DNA from: an uncultured Ruminococcus sp.
GTDB taxonomy: Bacteria > Bacillota > Clostridia > Lachnospirales > Lachnospiraceae
NCBI GenBank assembly: GCA_934359255.1
Contig: CAKRLG010000031.1
Coordinates: 1 to 21,845, forward strand
Direction: 5' to 3'
DNA length: 21,845 nucleotides
Shown here: positions 16,825 through 21,845 of the stretch, one piece after another
Layout: the number at the start of each line of letters is the position of its first letter
Numbering within the stretch: the stretch's first letter is position 1
Position numbers and translations under genes: made by a program
The notes under the pieces: generated by a model
What the model was told of the DNA's origin: nothing
Databases searched by the model: none
The model's input: only the letters and a program-made list of their open reading frames with translations

Positions 16825-16985
16825 ATCGTTCAAGCTTTAGTATCACAGGGCATATATCAATTGCATTAGGTTATGCCTTCTCGACATGACCTGCTGACCA
16901 GCGCGTTGTGTCTCCACAGCCTTGCGGCAGCAATCTCAGGAAAATCCAAATCCCTGTGGTAACCTCACCTACCGAAATCTCTTTA
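16825..16985 (-). promoter_or_regulatory. M-box (ykoK) magnesium riboswitch
   Basis: Read on the minus strand, the element starts with CGGTAGGTGAGGTTACC, close to the conserved M-box opening (GUUAGGUGAGGCUCC). It continues with GCTGCCGC, then CGCTGGTCAGCAGGTCATG, which matches the GCCAAUGGGUCAACAG block. It ends with ATGCC...GATACTAAAGCTTGAACGATGG, matching the conserved GUGCUAAAGCUCUACGAU tail. Its position upstream of mgtE, with a terminator following, fits known M-boxes, in which Mg2+ binding favours termination. Confidence 0.88.
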
Positions 16986-16997
16986 TTTGTCGTGACT

Positions 16998-17026
16998 ATC
17001 ATATAGCAAACAGAAAGTGGTGTCAA
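16998..17026 (-). promoter_or_regulatory. Sigma-A promoter of mgtE
   Basis: A perfect TTGACA (complement of 17021-17026) is followed after exactly 17 bases by TATGAT (complement of 16998-17003). Transcription would begin just before the M-box, leaving a leader of about 340 bases. Confidence 0.88.
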
Positions 17027-17039
17027 TCTTTTTTTTCAA

Positions 17040-17068
17040 TTGAAAGCACTTACCAAAATCGATATAAT
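17040..17068 (+). promoter_or_regulatory. Sigma-A promoter of the AEC transporter, with a cre-like overlap
   Basis: TTGAAA (17040-17045) is followed after 17 bases by a perfect TATAAT (17063-17068). The -35 overlaps TTGAAAGCACTTACCA, which matches the Firmicutes CcpA cre consensus at all but two defined positions. Catabolite control is therefore possible but unproven. The promoter is back to back with that of mgtE. Confidence 0.72.
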
Positions 17069-17109
17069 GAGTAAGAGATAAATTTCGTCAGAGAGAGTGT
17101 CAAATCAGA

Positions 17110-17295
17110 AAAGAAGGTAAGGATGCAAAAGCGTCGGCAATGCGATCGGTTCGATCCAGGTACAGCACCGTGGGGACAATGAAGGACTGCCGACGGAAGA
17201 GATTTTACAGGCTCATATGGCGGGATAAAATATGCAGAAACTTCGGTCTGTCGGACACTGGAAAAGTCAGTGCCGATGAGACACGAAAAGAACAG
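17110..17295 (+). promoter_or_regulatory. Long folded 5' leader before the AEC gene, possible cis-regulatory RNA
   Basis: About 235 bases separate the promoter from the start codon. CGTCGGCA (17132-17139) pairs with TGCCGACG (17188-17195), enclosing two smaller hairpins (GATCG/CGATC, and CCAGGT/ACC-G-TGG with loop ACAGC). This gives a three-way junction. A second hairpin, TCGGACACTG/CAGTGCCGA, lies at about 17250-17275. I do not recognise a named riboswitch class. Pairing was found by eye. Confidence 0.45.
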
Positions 17296-17307
17296 GAAAC
17301 GAAAGAA

Positions 17308-18243
17308 ATGAATACATATTGGATTTTGATGGAACAGATTGAACTGTTTGTAATTTATCTTGTTATCGGTATGATACTGGTGCGAACCGGCGTGTTGAAT
17401 GATAAGGGACTTGATTGGATCGCCCGGGTAGTGATGAAACTTTCCCTGCCGACCATGATTTTTGTCAATGTGGTCAGCCAGGTCGACCGGTCAGCGTTGG
17501 TAAAATCACTGTCTATCATCGGACTGACGGTGACAGCCTCGATCCTTTTATTTGGACTGGGTGTTTTGCTGACAAAACTGTTTCACATAGAAGGCGACCG
17601 GTCACAGATCTATCGGGCGATGACCATGTTCGGAAATGTGGGATTTATGGGAATCCCGATCATCACCAGCATTTTCCCGGAGCGTGGGATGCTGTATGTA
17701 TCGGTATTTACCATCGTGGATCAGCTGGCGATGTGGACGGTTGGAGTAAAACTGACTTCTCCGAGTGGGAAAGGGAAATTTGATCCGAAAAAACTGATCA
17801 ATCCGGCGACGGTTGCGATTGCTCTGGCAGTTTTTTTTGTGCTGACTGGGCTGAAGATTCCGGGCGTTTTACAGACCGGATTCAAGAATATCGGGGCAAC
17901 GGCGACTCCGCTTGCGATGATTTATCTCGGCGGTGTGTTTGCCTGCATGGATATCCGAAAATATGTCAGACAGATCGAACTGTATGGAATTGTCATCTGT
18001 AAGATGCTGCTCTTTCCGGTGCTGTTTTATCTGGCACTGGGATTCGTCCCGGTATCCGAAGAGATCCGTATGACCATGTCCCTGATCACTGCGATGCCGA
18101 CCATGTCCTCTGTGGTCATGCTCGCCAATTCCTCCGGATCGGATGGGGAATATTCACTGGGCGGGGTGATGGTGACCACGCTTTGCGGGATCGTGACACT
18201 GCCGGTTGTGTGCAGAGTGCTTTTGTGGATTGCGGCAGCGTAA
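17308..18243 (+). CDS. AEC family transporter (auxin efflux carrier / malate permease type)
   Basis: A 311-aa inner-membrane permease with about ten hydrophobic segments in two halves, the topology of the auxin efflux carrier (AEC) family, whose bacterial members export or exchange organic acids and related anions. Family motifs include LPTMIFVNVVSQ (47-58), FGNVGFMGIPI (108-118) and MPTMSSVVMLA (263-273). ATG 17308 is chosen because the membrane part begins at once and AGGA (17294-17297) precedes it. An in-frame ATG at 17140 would add 56 arginine/lysine-rich residues encoded by the folded leader, which family members lack. The substrate cannot be read from the sequence. It has its own promoter and a long leader. 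Confidence 0.9.
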   Translation: MNTYWILMEQIELFVIYLVIGMILVRTGVLNDKGLDWIARVVMKLSLPTMIFVNVVSQVDRSALVKSLSIIGLTVTASILLFGLGVLLTKLFHIEGDRSQIYRAMTMFGNVGFMGIPIITSIFPERGMLYVSVFTIVDQLAMWTVGVKLTSPSGKGKFDPKKLINPATVAIALAVFFVLTGLKIPGVLQTGFKNIGATATPLAMIYLGGVFACMDIRKYVRQIELYGIVICKMLLFPVLFYLALGFVPVSEEIRMTMSLITAMPTMSSVVMLANSSGSDGEYSLGGVMVTTLCGIVTLPVVCRVLLWIAAA

Positions 18244-18271
18244 TAATGATGCAGTGATACAAAACAAGTAT

Positions 18272-18300
18272 TTGCCATATCTGACAAAATGGAATACAAT
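18272..18300 (+). promoter_or_regulatory. Sigma-A promoter for DUF3737 and downstream genes
   Basis: TTGCCA (18272-18277) and TACAAT (18295-18300) are separated by exactly 17 bases. They lie in the gap after the AEC gene, about 60 bases before the DUF3737 start. Confidence 0.7.
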
Positions 18301-18361
18301 AATTCTATATAAGCCTGTCAGAATAACGAAATATATGGCAGCAGAATGGGAGAAGAGAATC

Positions 18362-19228
18362 ATGGGAGATGGAAGAGAAATGAAAGAGATTCATCAGGAG
18401 TTCCTGACCGGCGAGCGTGCGCTGTTTCAGGGGAAGGATCTGAAAATTTATGATACAATTTTTGATGACGGAGAGTCGCCGTTAAAAGAGAGCAGAAATA
18501 TTGAATTATACGGAAGCATGTTCAAGTGGAAATATCCATTATGGTATGCGAAAGATATCAAGGCGGAGAACTGTACCTGGTTTGATATGGCACGCGCGGG
18601 TGTGTGGTATACCGACCGGATCGAAGTGACCAATGCAGTGATCGAAGCACCGAAGAATTTCCGCCGGTGTAACGGGCTGAAACTGACCAATGTGACCTTC
18701 CCGAATGCGGCAGAGACCTTGTGGAGCTGTCAGAATGTGGAACTGGATCATGTGGATGCAAAAGGGGATTATTTCGGTATGAACTGTCAGGATCTGGTGT
18801 TGAAAAACTTCCGTCTGGTGGGAAATTATTCCTTCGACGGTGTAAAAAATATGGAAGTGCACAATGCAACAATGCTGTCTAAAGATGCATTTTGGAACAG
18901 TGATAATGTAACCGTGTATGATTCTTTTATTTCAGGGGAATATCTGGGATGGAATGCGAAAAACCTGACACTGATAAACTGTACCATCGAGAGCCTGCAG
19001 GGTATGTGCTATATTGATAATCTAGTGATGAAAAACTGTAAGCTGATCAATACGACTTTGGCATTTGAATATTCTTCTGTAGATGCGGAGATCCATGGAA
19101 CCATCGACAGCGTGCTGAATCCTTCCAGCGGTGTGATCCGCGCGGATGAGATTAAAGAACTTACGGTGGAAAAAGACAAGGTAGATCCGTCAAAGACAAA
19201 GATTTTTGTACAGGGAAAAGAAGTATAA
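18362..19228 (+). CDS. DUF3737 family protein (predicted right-handed beta-helix)
   Basis: A 288-aa protein that reads like a DUF3737 member: EFLTGERALFQGKDLKIYDTIFDDGESPLKESRNIELYGSMFKWKYPLWY is the characteristic opening. The rest is a series of 20-residue turns such as NVELDHVDAKGDYF, DLVLKNFRLVGNYSF, NMEVHNATM and NLTLINCTIES, which suit a pectate-lyase-like beta-helix. The biochemical role of the family is unknown. ATG 18362 has GGGAG nine bases upstream; ATG 18380 (MKEIHQEF) is also possible and closer to typical family starts. A PLP lyase follows after 43 bases, and this pairing suggests one transcript. There is no signal peptide, so it is probably cytoplasmic. Confidence 0.88.
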   Translation: MGDGREMKEIHQEFLTGERALFQGKDLKIYDTIFDDGESPLKESRNIELYGSMFKWKYPLWYAKDIKAENCTWFDMARAGVWYTDRIEVTNAVIEAPKNFRRCNGLKLTNVTFPNAAETLWSCQNVELDHVDAKGDYFGMNCQDLVLKNFRLVGNYSFDGVKNMEVHNATMLSKDAFWNSDNVTVYDSFISGEYLGWNAKNLTLINCTIESLQGMCYIDNLVMKNCKLINTTLAFEYSSVDAEIHGTIDSVLNPSSGVIRADEIKELTVEKDKVDPSKTKIFVQGKEV

Positions 19229-19271
19229 AACAGAAGATATCGAACAAGGAAAGGCAGAGAGGATATACAGC

Positions 19272-20444
19272 ATGAGCAGATATGATTTTGACCAGATCAC
19301 AGACCGGAGAAATACCGGATCTCTGAAATGGGATGTGGCGGAAGGTGAACTACCGATGTGGGTGGCGGATATGGATTTTCAGACGGCCCCGGCTGTACGG
19401 GAAGCGATTGAAAAGCGGGCTGCACACGGTGTGTTCGGTTACACGGATGTGGAAGAAGAGTGGTATCAGGCTTACATGGACTGGTGGGAGAGACGTCATC
19501 AGTTTTCCATCAAAAAAGAATGGCTGACCTTCTGTACCGGTGTGGTACCGGCAATCTCGAGTACGGTCCGCAAGCTGACCACACCGGGAGAAAATGTGCT
19601 GATCCAGACACCGGTGTATAATATTTTCTTTAACTCCATCGTCAACAACGGAAGAAATGTTGTGGAATGCCCGCTGGCATATGACGGGGAAAAGTATGAG
19701 ATGAACTTTGAAGCACTGGAGGAGAAATTATCGGATCCACAGACATCGCTGATGATCCTGTGTAATCCGCACAATCCGGTGGGAAGAATCTGGGAGCAGG
19801 AGACGCTGGCACGGGTGGGAGAACTGTGTGAAAAATATCATGTGACGGTTCTGTCGGACGAGATCCACTGCGATATCACCCGGCCGGGTACCGGATATCT
19901 TCCTTTTGCATCGGTGTCAGAGACCTGTAAAAATATCAGTGTGACCTGTATTGCGCCGACGAAGGCATTTAACATTGCGGGAATCCAGACAGCAGCTGTG
20001 ATGATACCGAACGAGGCCCTGCATCATAAGGTGTGGCGTGCACTGAATACCGATGAAGTGGCAGAACCGAATGTATTTGCCATCGGTGCGGCGATCGCGG
20101 CATTTACCAAAGGGGAGGACTGGCTGGAAGAACTCCGTGCGTATCTGTTTGAAAACCGGATCTATATGGCGGAGTATATCCGAAAAGAAATCCCGCAGCT
20201 GAAAGTTGTGGAGGCAGATGCGACCTACCTTCTGTGGGTGGACTGCAGTGCTCTGGGATGCAGCGCGAAAGAACTTGCCGATGAGATCCGCAAAACAACC
20301 GGTCTTTATGTATCGGAAGGCGCACAGTACGGAAAAACCGGCGAACAGTTCCTACGGATCAATCTGGCATGCCAGAGAAGCCGGATCAAAGATGGATGTG
20401 AACGGTTGAAGCGGGGCGTGGAAGCGTATCTGAGTCAGAGATAA
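19272..20444 (+). CDS. MalY/PatB family PLP enzyme, probable cystathionine beta-lyase
   Basis: A 390-aa fold-type I PLP enzyme of the MalY/PatB group, which cleaves C-S bonds of cystathionine or cysteine to give pyruvate, ammonia and a thiol. PMWVADMDF (28-36) and FGYTD are signatures of this branch. NPHNPVGRIW (165-174), SDEIHCDI with D196, and K231 in APTKAFNIAG form the cofactor site, and R362 in FLRINLACQRSR should bind the carboxylate. ATG 19272 has AGAGG at 19258-19262; an upstream in-frame ATG at 19206 overlaps DUF3737. The exact substrate is uncertain: homologues include cystathionine lyases, cysteine desulfhydrases and the E. coli regulator MalY. Confidence 0.92.
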   Translation: MSRYDFDQITDRRNTGSLKWDVAEGELPMWVADMDFQTAPAVREAIEKRAAHGVFGYTDVEEEWYQAYMDWWERRHQFSIKKEWLTFCTGVVPAISSTVRKLTTPGENVLIQTPVYNIFFNSIVNNGRNVVECPLAYDGEKYEMNFEALEEKLSDPQTSLMILCNPHNPVGRIWEQETLARVGELCEKYHVTVLSDEIHCDITRPGTGYLPFASVSETCKNISVTCIAPTKAFNIAGIQTAAVMIPNEALHHKVWRALNTDEVAEPNVFAIGAAIAAFTKGEDWLEELRAYLFENRIYMAEYIRKEIPQLKVVEADATYLLWVDCSALGCSAKELADEIRKTTGLYVSEGAQYGKTGEQFLRINLACQRSRIKDGCERLKRGVEAYLSQR

Positions 20445-20534
20445 CAGCGGGAGAAAACAAAGAACAATAGTAACTGTGAAGATACTGAACAGTTACGAAA
20501 AACACAGAAGATAGCTGTGAGAAATGAGAAACAT

Positions 20535-20963
20535 ATGGAGAAAAAACGAATACCGGTGCGTCCGCATCATGGAATGTGTCTGGCGTATTTTATAGGAAAA
20601 GGATACAGCGAAGGATTCTCCGCGCATATGGAGAAAATGTTACACATTCTGGAACAGGACGTTCCGATCCGGCTGGTGGTTTCGCTGGATGAAATCTGCA
20701 GCGCATGCCCGAATCATCAGTTCCTTACCGATGAGGAAAATTCCGGAGAAACAAAGGAAATCTGTGAAGCGCAGGAAAAAGTGTTTCGGTATGATCATGG
20801 CGTGCTGGAGGCCTGCGGGCTGACAGAAGGAGAAGAACTGAACTTTCTGGAATTTGCGCAGAAAGTTCAGAAAAAGGTAATCGATACAGGATTGCGGGAG
20901 AAGATCTGCGGGGACTGTGAGTGGAATGAAATCTGCAGTGAGAAACCGAGCAGATGGGCATAA
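20535..20963 (+). CDS. DUF1284 domain protein, cysteine-rich, possible metal or Fe-S binder
   Basis: A 142-aa protein matching the DUF1284 family: RPHHGMCLAYFIGKGYSEGF near the N-terminus is the family opening. Cysteines fall in two clusters, C55-x2-C58 (CSACPNH) and C125-x2-C128-x5-C134 (CGDCEWNEIC), a spacing that suggests a bound metal or iron-sulfur cluster. The function is unknown. ATG 20535 begins just before the conserved part; the in-frame GTG at 20517 is an alternative, and neither has a strong ribosome-binding site. It follows the PLP lyase after 90 bases and may share its transcript. Confidence 0.85.
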   Translation: MEKKRIPVRPHHGMCLAYFIGKGYSEGFSAHMEKMLHILEQDVPIRLVVSLDEICSACPNHQFLTDEENSGETKEICEAQEKVFRYDHGVLEACGLTEGEELNFLEFAQKVQKKVIDTGLREKICGDCEWNEICSEKPSRWA

Positions 20964-21079
20964 ATATGGAAAATCAGAATCGAAATTGGTTCAACGGATC
21001 AATTATTGATAGGTAACGCAACATAAAAAACGGAGAAGTGAGGGGCTCTGCTGGTAAGACAGTAAAATTCAAATTTCTT

Positions 21080-21117
21080 GGAACAGGCATGATTTCGGTC
21101 ATGCCTGTTCCGCTTTT
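21080..21117 (-). terminator. Terminator-like hairpin at the 3' end of the recombinase remnant
   Basis: GGAACAGGCATGA (21080-21092) pairs perfectly over 13 bases with TCATGCCTGTTCC (21099-21111). The recombinase stop codon lies in the right arm. On the minus strand a weak AAGAAATTTG tail follows; on the plus strand GCTTTT follows, so it could also end the DUF1284 transcript. Confidence 0.65.
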
Positions 21118-21845
21118 AGCAGCTCATCCACGGGAATATAGCCCACAAGGTCGTATTCAATATGTACTTTCTGCCTACGCTTGCCGCTGGACTTGTCCGG
21201 TGCTTCCACATAGACCGCCTTGACAAGCCTCTGAGGGCATAGGGCGTCAGCTCCGTGAGGGTGCTGTTTCTCCTTACCCGCTGAACAAACTGCTCTATAT
21301 TCTCTGCCTGTTGTTCCTGTTCATGGATTTGCTGTTGCAGACCTTTGACCTCGGCTTTGAGGTCTTTCTGTTCCTCGGTGTAGTTCCTACTCATCATGGC
21401 AAAGCGTTCATCGTCCAGCCGACCGGCTACATTGTCCTCGTAAATGCGGATGAAAAGACGGTCAAGCTCTCCAATTCATTTCTCAGCCTGCGCCAGCCGT
21501 TTCCTGCACAGCCGCATGGTTTCCTCACTTTGCACACGGAGCTTTTGCTCCATTTCAGAACGGAAATACGCCTCATAGCGAGTGACTACCGATACGATCT
21601 CCTGAATGTGCTTCCAGACGATCTGTTCCAGCACAACGGCACGGATTTTACGGCTGGTATCCTTGGAATACCACTCGTTGAACCAGTTCCTGCTACCTGC
21701 CATATCGCTGTCGGTGCTGTTGGGGTCAATGGTGTCGAAGTGGTCGTTGATGGCAATATACCGCACGTCGTACTGAGGAAACGTGTAGTTGATATAAAGC
21801 CCTGTCAGCGAGGAATTACGACCGAGTCTTGAAAGGTCTTTCGTA
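21099..21845 (-). pseudogene. Degenerate large serine recombinase (resolvase/TndX type), 3' part, runs off the window
   Basis: Reading the minus strand from the window edge gives KDLSRLGRNSSLTGLYINYTFPQYDVRYIAINDHFDT, the resolvase core of a large serine recombinase. DTSRKIRAV then joins directly to VLEQIVWKHIQEIV at about 21635, so the recombinase and zinc-ribbon domains (a few hundred residues in intact relatives) are missing. After RLAQAEK an in-frame TGA (21476-21478) is followed by IGELDRLFIRIYEDNVAGRLDDERFAMMSRNYTEEQ in the same frame. Near 21235 the frame shifts: TPYALR continues in another frame as LVKAVYVEAPDKSSGKRRQKVHIEYDLVGYIPVDELLKAEQA and stops at 21099. Three lesions make it non-functional. 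It marks the end of an integrated element or its relic. Confidence 0.88.

Noticed and set aside
17140..17307. 56-residue N-terminal extension of the AEC transporter
   Set aside because: It is basic, unlike the family, and encoded by a strongly folded leader. A better-placed start with a ribosome-binding site lies at 17308.
21311..21832. 173-codon open frame on the plus strand
   Set aside because: Antisense of the recombinase remnant, whose minus-strand translation matches serine recombinases throughout.
1..21845. CRISPR array
   Set aside because: No series of regularly spaced direct repeats was seen anywhere in the window.

Overview
The window looks like chromosomal DNA of a gut Firmicute, most likely a Lachnospiraceae member (Blautia/Ruminococcus type). 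The evidence is consistent AGGAGG ribosome-binding sites, moderate GC, a canonical trpEGDCFBA operon under a T-box, an M-box in front of mgtE, cytoplasmic GH29/GH95 fucosidases and an ECF sigma/DUF4179 pair. The genus is inferred from gene style; no search was run.

Layout. 1-115: tRNA-Cys and its terminator. 180-2040: an ECF sigma factor and its membrane-anchored DUF4179 partner, with an ECF-type promoter upstream and an intrinsic terminator downstream. 2163-5957: two alpha-L-fucosidases (GH29, GH95) without signal peptides, ending at a shared bidirectional terminator. 6244-6924 (minus): an AIM24/TIGR00266 protein. 7152-14198: the complete tryptophan operon with a sigma-A promoter, a T-box leader with a UGG (Trp) specifier, then trpE, G, D, C, F, B and A, mostly overlapping or closely spaced. 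14199-14797: about 600 bp without genes, holding two long near-perfect hairpins (about 185 and 180 bp) on either side of a strong terminator. 14798-16649 (minus): a free-standing Hpt protein and the Mg2+ channel MgtE, the latter with an M-box riboswitch, an expression-platform terminator and a consensus promoter. 17040-20963 (plus): an AEC-family permease behind a long folded leader, then DUF3737, a MalY/PatB-type PLP lyase and a DUF1284 protein. 21099-21845 (minus): the decayed 3' part of a large serine recombinase running off the window edge, with an internal deletion, a nonsense codon and a frameshift. It marks the edge of a mobile element or a remnant.

How it works together. The trp genes make tryptophan from chorismate; uncharged tRNA-Trp should open the T-box, and TrpE keeps the residues for feedback inhibition. 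MgtE production should fall when Mg2+ folds the M-box. The fucosidases probably remove fucose from oligosaccharides already imported, but no transporter or fucose-catabolic gene is adjacent. The features least explained by known families are the twin hairpins after trpA, the folded leader before the AEC gene, and a dispersed hairpin repeat present twice, once inside the trp leader just after the T-box terminator.
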